DNA from: an uncultured Paracoccaceae bacterium
GTDB taxonomy: Bacteria; Bacteroidota; Bacteroidia; Flavobacteriales; Flavobacteriaceae
Assembly (NCBI GenBank): GCA_943788135.1
Contig: CALSPC010000005.1
Span: 1 to 64,000 of the forward strand
Direction of reading: 5' to 3'
DNA length: 64,000 bases
The stretch's first letter is position 1. Each line of letters opens with the position of its first letter. The notes under the pieces are model-generated. The model saw only the letters and a list, made by a program, of their open reading frames with translations. It searched no databases and was not told the DNA's origin. Positions 45,307 through 53,857 of the stretch are shown here, in pieces. Both the position numbers and the translations under genes were made by a program.

Positions 45307-45340
45307 TTTATCAAAATAAATTTTAAATATAAGTCTCGAT
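45286..45340 (+). promoter_or_regulatory. Candidate antiterminator of the pheA attenuator
   Basis: ATCGAGGC at 45286-45293, inside the leader ORF, can pair over 8 bases (one G-T) with GTCTCGAT at 45333-45340, which is the 5' arm of the terminator. The two pairings exclude each other. A ribosome at the leader stop codon would cover 45286-45293; one stalled at the early aromatic codons would leave it free. Confidence 0.65.
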
Positions 45341-45362
45341 GTAAACATCGGGATTTTTTTTT
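45331..45362 (+). terminator. Attenuator terminator directly in front of pheA
   Basis: Stem 45331-45341 with 45346-45356 (core CTCGATG and CATCGGG, loop TAAA) is followed by nine Ts at 45354-45362. The pheA ATG starts at 45363. The sequence GGGA in the 3' arm (45350-45353) is the only Shine-Dalgarno-like string, so the hairpin could also block translation. Confidence 0.85.
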
Positions 45363-46190
45363 ATGACAAAAAAAATCGCCATACAAGGAATTAAAGGATC
45401 GTTCCATCACATTGTTTCTCAAACCTATTTTGATGAAGCAGTTGAGGTGCAGCCCTACCTTTCATTTAGTGCGGTGGTAGAGAGTCTTATAACCAAAAAG
45501 TCTGACGTGGCTGTTATGGCGTTAGAAAATTCAATTGCAGGCTCCATTATTCCAAATTATGCGCATATCGATGATCAGGATTTACACATTACAGGGGAGT
45601 GTTTTTTAGAGATTCAACACAATTTAATGGCGCTCAAAGGACAGTCCATTGCAGATATAAACGAAGTGTTTTCACATCCAATGGCATTATTGCAGTGTAA
45701 AGAATTTTTTAAACAGTATCCTCATATAAAACTTATAGAAGATACAGATACCGCTGAGGTTGCCCAACGTATTGCAAAAGGTCAGCTTAAAGGAATTGCA
45801 GCTATTGCGAGTTTGCAAGCGGCTCAACGTTTTGAGCTGAATATTCTTGCAGAAAGCATTCAAACCATTAAGCATAATGAAACCCGATTTGTCATTGTGG
45901 AGCGTCAGCAAATCAAACAAGATGCAACGCTAATCAACAAAGCGTCTGTGAAATTTTTATTAGATCATAAACGTGGAAGTTTAGCGGCTATGCTCAATGT
46001 GATGAGTGATTGCAATTTGAATTTAACAAAAATCCAATCTCTGCCAAAAATTGATACGCCCTGGAAATACGCCTTTTTTGTGGACATCACTTTTGAAGAC
46101 TTTTCTGATTACGAAAAAGGGAAAGCTATTATGAAAATTATGGCCGAAGAATTTAAAATATTAGGGGAATATAAAAACGCAAAAAAATAA
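45363..46190 (+). CDS. pheA: Prephenate dehydratase
   Basis: A 275-residue monofunctional PheA that converts prephenate to phenylpyruvate for phenylalanine synthesis. The dehydratase domain has IQGIKGSFHHIVSQ, VAVMALENSIAGSI, VFSHPMALLQC and the catalytic NETRFVIVERQ. The C-terminal ACT domain (SVKFLLDHKRGSLAAMLNVM, LTKIQSLPK) normally gives feedback inhibition by Phe. It lacks a fused chorismate mutase; that activity is on the DAHP synthase four genes down. Stop and next start overlap as TAATG. The start codon sits against the attenuator T-run. Confidence 0.95.
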   Translation: MTKKIAIQGIKGSFHHIVSQTYFDEAVEVQPYLSFSAVVESLITKKSDVAVMALENSIAGSIIPNYAHIDDQDLHITGECFLEIQHNLMALKGQSIADINEVFSHPMALLQCKEFFKQYPHIKLIEDTDTAEVAQRIAKGQLKGIAAIASLQAAQRFELNILAESIQTIKHNETRFVIVERQQIKQDATLINKASVKFLLDHKRGSLAAMLNVMSDCNLNLTKIQSLPKIDTPWKYAFFVDITFEDFSDYEKGKAIMKIMAEEFKILGEYKNAKK

Positions 46191-47332
46191 TGGTTACTGC
46201 CAGTCGTTTACATACCGTTGAAGAATACTACTTTTCTAAAAAATTAAGAGAGGTCAATGCATTGAAAGCTGCGGGGGCACCTATTATTAATTTAGGAATT
46301 GGCAGTCCAGATTTGGCGCCGCCAAAAGCCGTTATTGCAGCAATTACTGCTAGCCTGAGTGACGCCACAGCCCATAAATACCAAAGCTATCAAGGGTTGC
46401 CAGAGCTGCGCTCGGCGATGTCAAATTTTTACCAAACACACTACAATATAACACTCAATTCTGAGAATCAAGTTTTACCACTGATTGGAAGTAAAGAAGG
46501 AATTATGCATATTTCAATGGCGTATCTCAATGAAGGCGATGCCGTTTTAATACCAAATCCAGGCTATCCAACATATACGTCTGTAACAAAATTAGTAGGC
46601 GCAACGCCAGTATTTTATGACTTAAATGCGGCTTCCAATTGGCAACCCGATTTAGCCGCTTTAGAAGCACTAGATTTGTCTAAGGTCAAAATTATGTGGG
46701 TCAACTATCCACACATGCCAACAGGAACTTTAGGCGATAAAAAAACGTTAAAAGCGTTGGTTGATTTTGCTAAAAAACACAGTATTCTTCTCATTAATGA
46801 TAATCCCTACAGTTTCATTCTAAATGATCAACCGTTTAGTATTTTTAATATTGAGGGCGCTGCAGCGGTGTGTTTAGAGTTGAACTCTTTGAGTAAAACC
46901 TTTAACATGGCGGGTTGGAGAGTAGGAATGTTAACAGGTGCTGCTGAACATTTAAGTAATGTGATTAAAGTTAAAAGCAATATGGATTCAGGGATGTTTT
47001 ACGGCATTCAAAAAGGAGCTATTGAGGCTTTAACGAGCTCTAAAAACTGGTTTAACGACTTAAATACTATATACACTGAACGCCGAGAACTGGTTTGGAA
47101 ACTTGCCACGGCACTTAAGTGTACGTTTCAAACGGATTCCTCAGGGATGTTTGTATGGGCCAAATTACCAGTGGGACTTCGCTCGGAAGAATTTATAGAT
47201 CACATATTACAAAAGCATCACATTTTTGTTGCACCAGGAACTATTTTTGGTAGCAATGGCGAAGGTTACATTAGGTTTTCCTTGTGTGCACCAAAAGAAC
47301 ACATTGAATCTGCAATACAACGCGTCTTATGA
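46190..47332 (+). CDS. Class I/II PLP aminotransferase (aromatic pathway)
   Basis: A 380-residue fold-type I aminotransferase. The PLP lysine lies in LELNSLSKTFNMAGWRVGML. Other motifs are GIGSPDLAPP, YQSYQGLPELRSAM and NYPHMPTGTLG. Position between pheA and tyrA implies that it transaminates phenylpyruvate and hydroxyphenylpyruvate, or prephenate. Sequence alone would also allow an aspartate or LL-DAP-type enzyme. It is coupled to pheA by TAATG and to tyrA by ATGA. Confidence 0.9.
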   Translation: MVTASRLHTVEEYYFSKKLREVNALKAAGAPIINLGIGSPDLAPPKAVIAAITASLSDATAHKYQSYQGLPELRSAMSNFYQTHYNITLNSENQVLPLIGSKEGIMHISMAYLNEGDAVLIPNPGYPTYTSVTKLVGATPVFYDLNAASNWQPDLAALEALDLSKVKIMWVNYPHMPTGTLGDKKTLKALVDFAKKHSILLINDNPYSFILNDQPFSIFNIEGAAAVCLELNSLSKTFNMAGWRVGMLTGAAEHLSNVIKVKSNMDSGMFYGIQKGAIEALTSSKNWFNDLNTIYTERRELVWKLATALKCTFQTDSSGMFVWAKLPVGLRSEEFIDHILQKHHIFVAPGTIFGSNGEGYIRFSLCAPKEHIESAIQRVL

Positions 47333-48180
47333 AACAGGTCACAATCATAGGTATCGGATTAATAGGTGGAAGTTTTGCTTTGGATTTAAAGCAGCACCTC
47401 CCTGGTGTAAGTATTTCTGGAATTGATCAAAATGAGGCGCATTTAAATACCGCTTTAAAGCTGGGAATTATAGATCAAGTTGGAGCATTTGACCAATTGA
47501 AAAAGGCAGATCTTGTCGTAGTGGCAATCCCTGTAAATTCTGCTATTCGGGTGTTGCCTGAAGTTTTAGATTTGATAGCCGATCACACAGTGGTTATAGA
47601 TATGGGTTCTACTAAAGCGGGCATCTGTAATGCCGTTGCTTCGCATCCACGACGCGCCAATTTTCTAGCTACACATCCCATTGCAGGAACTGAATTTTCT
47701 GGACCTTCAGCGGCGATGAAAGGCTTGTTTGAAAATAAAACAAACATCATTTGTGAGCTCGATAGTACTTTGCCACATCTGAGTGAAGCGGTGCTCACAC
47801 TTTTTAAAACACTAGGAATGCACCTACGTTTTATGGCTGCTAAAGCTCATGACAAACACATTGCCTATGTGTCGCATTTGTCGCACATTAGCGCTTTTAT
47901 GTTAGGAAAAACAGTCATTGACAAAGAAAAAAACGAACGTGATATTTTTGATATGGCTGGCAGTGGATTTGAATCTACGGTCCGACTTGCCAAAAGTTCG
48001 CCAGACATGTGGACCCCAATTTTTGAACAAAATAAAACCAATGTTATCGAAACCCTGAACGAATACATTCAAAATTTAAATCAGTTTAAAGCCTATATGG
48101 AACAAGATGATTTTGAAGCAGTATATAATGAAATGAAAAACACAAATCACATCAAACAAATATTAAAAGGAATTGCTTAA
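47329..48180 (+). CDS. tyrA: Prephenate dehydrogenase
   Basis: A 283-residue TyrA that oxidatively decarboxylates prephenate to hydroxyphenylpyruvate for tyrosine synthesis. The NAD-binding motif is IIGIGLIGGSFALDL. Catalytic-site motifs are THPIAGTEFSGPSAA, HDKHIAYVSHLSHISAF and FDMAGSGFESTVRLAKSSP. No ACT or chorismate mutase domain is fused. The start codon overlaps the stop of the aminotransferase gene (ATGA). Confidence 0.95.
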   Translation: MKQVTIIGIGLIGGSFALDLKQHLPGVSISGIDQNEAHLNTALKLGIIDQVGAFDQLKKADLVVVAIPVNSAIRVLPEVLDLIADHTVVIDMGSTKAGICNAVASHPRRANFLATHPIAGTEFSGPSAAMKGLFENKTNIICELDSTLPHLSEAVLTLFKTLGMHLRFMAAKAHDKHIAYVSHLSHISAFMLGKTVIDKEKNERDIFDMAGSGFESTVRLAKSSPDMWTPIFEQNKTNVIETLNEYIQNLNQFKAYMEQDDFEAVYNEMKNTNHIKQILKGIA

Positions 48181-48192
48181 TAATAACAAAAA

Positions 48193-49275
48193 ATGGAAAA
48201 CAAAAAAGAACTAGGAAATTGGTTAAATGAATTAAATCTAGACCACCCTTTGGTAATTGCTGGCCCTTGTAGTGCCGAGACTGAAGAACAAGTATTACGA
48301 ATTGCGCATGAGCTTAAAGACACTGATGTAAGCTATTACCGTGCAGGAATTTGGAAACCCAGAACACGTCCAGGAAATTTTGAAGGCGTTGGTGCATTGG
48401 GTCTAAAATGGCTACAAAAAGTAAAGGCAGAAACCGGTTTAAAAACCGCGACTGAAGTGGCCAACAGAGCCCATGTAGAATTGGCTTTGGAACACGACAT
48501 TGATTTGTTATGGATCGGCGCACGTTCTACCGTGAGTCCTTTTATTGTTCAAGAAATTGCAGATGCCCTACAAGGAACAGACAAAATTGTACTTGTAAAA
48601 AACCCTGTTAATCCAGATTTAGCCTTATGGTTAGGAGCGATTGAGCGTTTGGCCACAGCAGATATCAAAAACCTAGGCGTGATTCATAGAGGGTTTTCTT
48701 CGTATGAGAAAACAAAATACAGAAACACACCAGAGTGGCAAATGGCGATTGAACTTCAAACGAAGTTTCCAGATCTTCCACTAATCAATGATCCTTCTCA
48801 TATTACAGGGAAACGCGATATGATTTTTGATGTATCTCAGACTGCTTTGGATTTGAATTTTGATGGACTCATGATCGAAACACATTTTGATCCTGATAAT
48901 GCCTGGAGTGATGCAGCACAGCAAGTGACGCCAGAATCATTGATTCAAATTATGAAAGATTTGAAAATCAGAAAAGAATCAACCCCAAAAGCGGCGTATA
49001 ATGATCAACTAAAAACCTTACGTGCACAAATTGATGTGATGGACAATCAATTGCTCGAAACTTTAGGAAAGCGTATGAAAGCTGCCGAAGGTATTGGAGC
49101 GCTTAAAAAACAAGAAAATGTTGCGGTCTTACAGAGCAAACGTTGGAATGAAATTTTAGGAAAAATGGTCCTCGAAGGTGAGCAACACAACTTGAGTGAA
49201 GAGTTTATCCTCAAGCTGTTTAAAGCGGTTCACCAAGAGTCGATTAATCATCAAGAATTGATCTTGAATAAATAA
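48193..49275 (+). CDS. Bifunctional DAHP synthase / chorismate mutase
   Basis: A 360-residue fusion. Residues of about 1-260 are a KDO8P-like DAHP synthase (LVIAGPCSAETEEQVL, YRAGIWKPRTRPGNFEGVG, INDPSHITGKRDM), the first step of the shikimate pathway. Residues of about 265-355 are an AroQ-type chorismate mutase (LRAQIDVMDNQLLETLGKRM, IGALKKQENVAVLQSKRWNE). Fusing entry and branch-point enzymes allows feedback by prephenate or chorismate, as in other AroA-Q fusions. It is the last gene of the attenuator-controlled operon, 12 bases after tyrA, and is followed by a terminator. Confidence 0.95.
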   Translation: MENKKELGNWLNELNLDHPLVIAGPCSAETEEQVLRIAHELKDTDVSYYRAGIWKPRTRPGNFEGVGALGLKWLQKVKAETGLKTATEVANRAHVELALEHDIDLLWIGARSTVSPFIVQEIADALQGTDKIVLVKNPVNPDLALWLGAIERLATADIKNLGVIHRGFSSYEKTKYRNTPEWQMAIELQTKFPDLPLINDPSHITGKRDMIFDVSQTALDLNFDGLMIETHFDPDNAWSDAAQQVTPESLIQIMKDLKIRKESTPKAAYNDQLKTLRAQIDVMDNQLLETLGKRMKAAEGIGALKKQENVAVLQSKRWNEILGKMVLEGEQHNLSEEFILKLFKAVHQESINHQELILNK

Positions 49276-49283
49276 ACACAAAA

Positions 49284-49311
49284 GTGGCTCGCATTGCGAG
49301 CCTCTTTTTTT
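49284..49311 (+). terminator. Terminator of the aromatic operon
   Basis: GGCTCGC (49286-49292) and GCGAGCC (49296-49302) form a 7-bp GC-rich stem with a 3-base loop, followed by CTCTTTTTT, just after the stop codon. Confidence 0.85.
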
Positions 49312-49362
49312 ATAATCTAAGTCAGGATTAGTAGAGCCTTAACCTTTCAAAATTTTGCACAA

Positions 49363-49396
49363 AAAAAACCTGTGAGGCAATACTCACAGGTTTTTT
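49363..49396. terminator. Bidirectional terminator, mainly for the leucine operon
   Basis: AAAAAACCTGTGAG and its complement pair over 14 bases around a 6-base loop. A- and T-runs on both sides allow use from either strand. It lies 45 bases past the leuB stop on the minus strand. Confidence 0.85.
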
Positions 49397-49440
49397 AATT
49401 TAACAGTTATTGACGTCAACCGTTTTTGGTAAACGTTAAC

Positions 49441-50559
49441 TTATATAATCGTGGACTGTCCCAAATGCATATTTGTAAAATTCAAATTGGAATCTCCTGG
49501 ATTATTAATATAGTCTTCGATAAAATCGCCGACTTTACTTGTAGTAATGTTATCAAATTTTGTATTCAAATCTGGTGTTGTAATGTGGAGTTTCAATGAT
49601 TTTTCAACTGCAGTTCGAATCAATTCAGCTTCTTTAAAAAGCTCAAAATGATCCAAAAGCATGGCTGCAGATAATATGGACGCAATTGGATTTGCTATCC
49701 CTTTGCCTTCCGCTTGCGGATAGGACCCATGGATGGGTTCAAACATAGAATGTTTGTCTCCAACAGACGCTGAAGCCAACAATCCTATAGAGCCTCCAAT
49801 TACACTTGCCTCATCGCTAATAACATCACCAAATAGGTTTTCGGTAAGGATGACATCAAACTGTGTGGGGTTCAAAATCATTTGCATAGCCGCATTATCA
49901 ACAAACAAGAAATCCAACTCAATTTCTGGATAGTCTTTGGCTACTTCGCCAACCACTTTACGCCACAAACGCGATGTTTCTAAAACATTTGCTTTGTCTA
50001 TTAAGGTCACTTTTTGACGTCTTGATTTTGCCGCTACAAAAGCCAAACGTGCGATGCGTTCGATCTCATAACGGGAGTATTTGCACAAATCAGAAGCCGT
50101 ATTGCCATCGGCACTAAGTTTCTTTTCTCCAAAATAAATACCACCAGTTAATTCTCTATAAATACTGATATCAGTCCCTTGAATTCTGTCTTTCTTTAAA
50201 GGGGATTTGTTTAGTAGCGTATCGTAAGCTTTAACAGGTCTTACATTGGCATATAAGCCTAATTCTTTTCGAAGTTTAAGTAGTCCTTGTTCTGGACGTA
50301 CTTTTGCCGAAGGATCATTGTCGTATTTTGGATGCCCAATGGCCCCAAACAATATCGTGTCGTTAGCTTTACAAATATCAAGTGTGCTTTCTGGAAGCGG
50401 ATCACCAACTTGGTCAATAGCGATCGCCCCTACCGGCGCAGCTGTAAATTTAAAATTATGGTCAAAATTGACCGCAATTGCTTTTAGTACTTTCACGGCC
50501 TGATCCGTGACTTCGGGTCCAATACCGTCTCCTGATAATACAGCGATTTTTAAATTCAT
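49441..50559 (-). CDS. leuB: 3-isopropylmalate dehydrogenase
   Basis: A 372-residue LeuB that oxidises and decarboxylates 3-isopropylmalate to 2-ketoisocaproate with NAD. Motifs are IAVLSGDGIGPEVTDQAVKV, RPVKAYDTLLNKSPLK, RELTGGIYFGEKK, the metal-binding ENLFGDVISDEAS and FEPIHGSYPQAEGKGIANPI. Start ATG 50559 is chosen because it follows the leuD stop by one base and begins at the conserved core; the frame to 50583 overlaps leuD. It is the last gene of leuACDB. Confidence 0.95.
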   Translation of the reverse strand: MNLKIAVLSGDGIGPEVTDQAVKVLKAIAVNFDHNFKFTAAPVGAIAIDQVGDPLPESTLDICKANDTILFGAIGHPKYDNDPSAKVRPEQGLLKLRKELGLYANVRPVKAYDTLLNKSPLKKDRIQGTDISIYRELTGGIYFGEKKLSADGNTASDLCKYSRYEIERIARLAFVAAKSRRQKVTLIDKANVLETSRLWRKVVGEVAKDYPEIELDFLFVDNAAMQMILNPTQFDVILTENLFGDVISDEASVIGGSIGLLASASVGDKHSMFEPIHGSYPQAEGKGIANPIASILSAAMLLDHFELFKEAELIRTAVEKSLKLHITTPDLNTKFDNITTSKVGDFIEDYINNPGDSNLNFTNMHLGQSTII

Positions 50560-50560
50560 A

Positions 50561-51151
50561 TCAATAGTTTTTTTGAAGCTCAAATGCTTCTATAAGTTCT
50601 TTTTTACTTAATAAATAATCAATGTCATCATAGCCATTAATCATACATGTTTTTTTGTAAGCATCAATCTCAAAACCTTCATTGAGGTCAGTGTCTTTTA
50701 TGCTTATGGTTTGCGTTTCTAAATTAACCTCAAACTGCGTCGTTGCATCGCTTTCAATCGCGGCAAACAATTGCTCTAAAAAGCCTTCCGATACTTGAAC
50801 CGGTAACAGCCCATTGTTTAAGGCATTTCCCTTAAAAATATCCGCAAAAAAACTGGATACAATAACTTTAAATCCATAGCCTACCAATGCCCATGCGGCA
50901 TGTTCACGACTTGAACCACAGCCAAAATTATCGCCTGCAATTAAAATACTTCCAGAATACACAGGGTTATTAAGGGTAAATTCCGAATTTGGATTACCGA
51001 GTTTATCAAAACGCCAATCCCTGAATACATTGTCGCCAAATCCTTTTTTGTCCGTTGCTTTTAAAAAACGTGCGGGTATGATTTGATCCGTATCTACATT
51101 CGCAATATTTAATGGAACGGCTTGAGAGGTGAGTGTGCTAAATTTTTCCAT
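50561..51151 (-). CDS. leuD: 3-isopropylmalate dehydratase small subunit
   Basis: A 196-residue small subunit that completes the LeuCD isomerase, interconverting 2- and 3-isopropylmalate. Motifs are [14 protein letters not shown] and [20 protein letters not shown]. The ATG overlaps the leuC stop (TAATG type). Length is normal. Confidence 0.96.
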   Translation of the reverse strand: MEKFSTLTSQAVPLNIANVDTDQIIPARFLKATDKKGFGDNVFRDWRFDKLGNPNSEFTLNNPVYSGSILIAGDNFGCGSSREHAAWALVGYGFKVIVSSFFADIFKGNALNNGLLPVQVSEGFLEQLFAAIESDATTQFEVNLETQTISIKDTDLNEGFEIDAYKKTCMINGYDDIDYLLSKKELIEAFELQKNY

Positions 51152-52533
51152 TAATTTAAGTGTTTAGTAATGTCTATAATTTTTCCTTCAACAGCAGTTG
51201 CTGCAGCTACTAATGGACTTGCCAATATGGTTCTAGAGCCTTGCCCTTGACGGCCTTCAAAATTTCGGTTAGAAGTTGAAACACAATATTCGTTTTGTGG
51301 AATTTTATCGTCATTCATGGCCAAACATGCAGAACACCCAGGTTGTCTGAGTTCAAAACCTGCGGCATTAAAAATATCTTTTAAGCCTTCTTCAATGATT
51401 TGAGTTTCCACTTGTTTACTGCCTGGAACCAACCATGCTGTTACATTAGTTGCTTTTCGTTTGCCTTTGATATAGTCGGCTGCAACTCTAAAATCTTCAA
51501 TTCTAGAATTGGTACAACTTCCAATAAACACAAAATTTATAGGCGTATCAATCAATGATTTTCCTGCTTCAAAATTCATGTACTGCAATGATTTCTTAAA
51601 AGAAGGATCGTTGTCAATAGGAATAGTTTCTGAGATTTTAATACCCATTCCTGGGTTGGTGCCGTAAGTAACCATAGGTTCTATGTCGGCTGCATCAAAG
51701 AAATATTCTTTGTCAAAGCTCGCGCCCTCATCTGTTGGTAGTGTTTTCCAGTACGCGACTTTAGCCTCAAAATCGGCGTCTTTTGGGGCAAATTCACGAC
51801 CTTTAACATACGCAAACGTCGTGTTGTCAGGAGCGATCATTCCGCCTCGAGCACCCATTTCTATACTCATGTTACAGACGGTCATTCGCCCTTCCATACT
51901 CATGTTTTCAAAAACATCTCCAGCATATTCACAAAAATAGCCCGTTCCAGAGTTTGTTCCTAGTTTAGAGATGATATACAAAATGACATCTTTAGGAAGT
52001 ACGCCATTTTTGAGTGTTCCATTCACCGTGACACGTAAGCTTTTTGGTTTAGATAACAATAAACATTGACTTGCAAAAACTTGCGCCACTTGACTTGTGC
52101 CAATCCCAAAAGCGATGGTTCCAAAAGCACCATGCGTGGAGGTATGACTATCGCCACAAACCATGGTCATTCCAGGTTGAGTGATGCCTAATTCAGGCGC
52201 CATAACATGTACAATTCCATTATATTTATGCCCTAATTCGTAAAGGGTAATATTATTGTTGCTACAATTTTCAGAAAGCTGAGCAAGCTGTTTTCTCGAC
52301 AATTCGTCTTTGACCGGAAGGTGTTGGTCTAAAGTCGGTGTGTTGTGATCGGCAGTTGCAACAATTTGATTTGGTCTAAACACAGGAATAGCTCTATCCT
52401 GCAATTCATTAAATGCTTGCGGACTTGTTACTTCGTGTATTAAGTGTTTGTCTATATATAAAATTTGAGGGCCATCTTGTACCGTGTCCACGACGTGGGC
52501 ATCCCAAACTTTATCAAATAAGGTTTTTTTCAT
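51151..52533 (-). CDS. leuC: 3-isopropylmalate dehydratase large subunit
   Basis: A 460-residue aconitase-family large subunit. The 4Fe-4S cluster cysteines are in [13 protein letters not shown] and the pair in [13 protein letters not shown]. Further motifs are [21 protein letters not shown]-like [14 protein letters not shown] and [19 protein letters not shown]. Length matches bacterial LeuC. It follows leuA by 15 bases and overlaps leuD by one base. Confidence 0.96.
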   Translation of the reverse strand: MKKTLFDKVWDAHVVDTVQDGPQILYIDKHLIHEVTSPQAFNELQDRAIPVFRPNQIVATADHNTPTLDQHLPVKDELSRKQLAQLSENCSNNNITLYELGHKYNGIVHVMAPELGITQPGMTMVCGDSHTSTHGAFGTIAFGIGTSQVAQVFASQCLLLSKPKSLRVTVNGTLKNGVLPKDVILYIISKLGTNSGTGYFCEYAGDVFENMSMEGRMTVCNMSIEMGARGGMIAPDNTTFAYVKGREFAPKDADFEAKVAYWKTLPTDEGASFDKEYFFDAADIEPMVTYGTNPGMGIKISETIPIDNDPSFKKSLQYMNFEAGKSLIDTPINFVFIGSCTNSRIEDFRVAADYIKGKRKATNVTAWLVPGSKQVETQIIEEGLKDIFNAAGFELRQPGCSACLAMNDDKIPQNEYCVSTSNRNFEGRQGQGSRTILASPLVAAATAVEGKIIDITKHLN

Positions 52534-52548
52534 AAATGCGTATTCGAT

Positions 52549-53709
52549 CTATTTGTAAATTTTACTAAGTTTTATAATTTGATGGATGTCTTCATCAACA
52601 ACTTCTTTTTTGGTATCTGCAAAGTCTAAAAAGTTTTTATAAACACTATCTAATTCAAGTTTTGTGAGTTCATAGCCAACATTTTTTGCTCTGTATGCTA
52701 AAGCAGCACGACCACTTCGAGCAGTAAGCACGATAGCAGACTCTGTGACTCCAACGTCTTTAGGATCAATAATTTCGTAGGTCTCTCGATTTTTGATCAC
52801 ACCATCTTGATGTATTCCAGAGCTGTGCGCAAATGCATTTGCCCCTACAATAGCTTTATTTGGCTGGGTATAAATTCCCATACTTTCAGAAACTAATTGA
52901 CTAATGCCATAGAGCATTGTGGTGTCAATATTAGTGTCTAAATTTAGATAAGGATGTTGTTTTAGAATCATCACAACCTCTTCCAAAGCGGTGTTTCCAG
53001 CACGTTCACCAATACCATTTATGGTACATTCAATTTGTCCAGCTCCGTTAATGACGCCCTCAATTGAGTTGGCTGTAGCAAGTCCTAAATCATTATGACA
53101 ATGACAGGAGATGACAGCTTTTTCTATACCTTTTACATTTTCTTTTAGATACTTAATTTTAGCGCCATATTCATGTGGCAAACAATAGCCTGTAGTATCT
53201 GGAATATTCAGTACAGTAGCCCCCGCTTTAATAACAGCCTCACAAACTCGAGCTAAATAGGCGTTGTCTGTTCTTCCGGCATCTTCAGCATAAAACTCAA
53301 CATCTTCTACAAAAGATTTTGCATAGCTAACGGCTCTTACAGCACGTTCTATTATGGCGTCTTTATTTGATTTGAATTTATGAACAATATGAGAATCTGA
53401 AGTTCCGATCCCTGTATGGATTCGAGGTTTTTTCGCATATTTAAGTGCTTCAGCTGCAACTTTGATATCATTTTCTACCGACCGTGTCAGGCCACAAACG
53501 GTTGCGTTTTTAACAATTTTAGAAATTTCTTCGACTGATTTAAAGTCGCCTGGGCTAGAAACAGGAAACCCCGCTTCAATAATATCAACACCTAATAAAT
53601 CGAGTTGTTTGGCGATTATTATTTTTTGTGATGTATTAAGCTTACAGCCAGGAACTTGCTCGCCGTCACGAAGCGTTGTGTCAAAGATTTGGATGTGTTT
53701 GTTAGACAT
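52549..53709 (-). CDS. leuA: 2-isopropylmalate synthase (short form)
   Basis: A 386-residue LeuA that condenses 2-ketoisovalerate with acetyl-CoA. The DRE-TIM barrel has [14 protein letters not shown], the metal-binding [13 protein letters not shown] and [16 protein letters not shown]. The protein stops soon after the barrel and helical subdomains, so the roughly 130-residue C-terminal leucine-binding regulatory domain of classical LeuA is absent. Homocitrate or citramalate synthase are alternatives, but the operon makes LeuA clear. First gene of leuACDB. On the minus strand a promoter-like TTGACA lies upstream, with no leucine-rich leader peptide. Confidence 0.93.
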   Translation of the reverse strand: MSNKHIQIFDTTLRDGEQVPGCKLNTSQKIIIAKQLDLLGVDIIEAGFPVSSPGDFKSVEEISKIVKNATVCGLTRSVENDIKVAAEALKYAKKPRIHTGIGTSDSHIVHKFKSNKDAIIERAVRAVSYAKSFVEDVEFYAEDAGRTDNAYLARVCEAVIKAGATVLNIPDTTGYCLPHEYGAKIKYLKENVKGIEKAVISCHCHNDLGLATANSIEGVINGAGQIECTINGIGERAGNTALEEVVMILKQHPYLNLDTNIDTTMLYGISQLVSESMGIYTQPNKAIVGANAFAHSSGIHQDGVIKNRETYEIIDPKDVGVTESAIVLTARSGRAALAYRAKNVGYELTKLELDSVYKNFLDFADTKKEVVDEDIHQIIKLSKIYK

Positions 53710-53857
53710 TTATGATAATATATTTTTGTATTGTAATACGAATTTATATTTTGGATCTTTCAAATTAGACGTTTATTATATATGTATTACGATGTATAAC
53801 ACTGCTTTTTGGGAATTAAACCACTAATATACAATATTTTATGTCAATATTTATACT

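Noticed and set aside
53732-53790. Inverted repeat GTAATAC/GTATTAC upstream of leuA
   Set aside because: Only 7 bases per arm with a 45-base spacer in AT-rich sequence; chance is likely.
53710-53857. Leucine-rich leader peptide before leuA
   Set aside because: I looked on the minus strand and found no ORF with clustered Leu, Ile or Val codons and no terminator.
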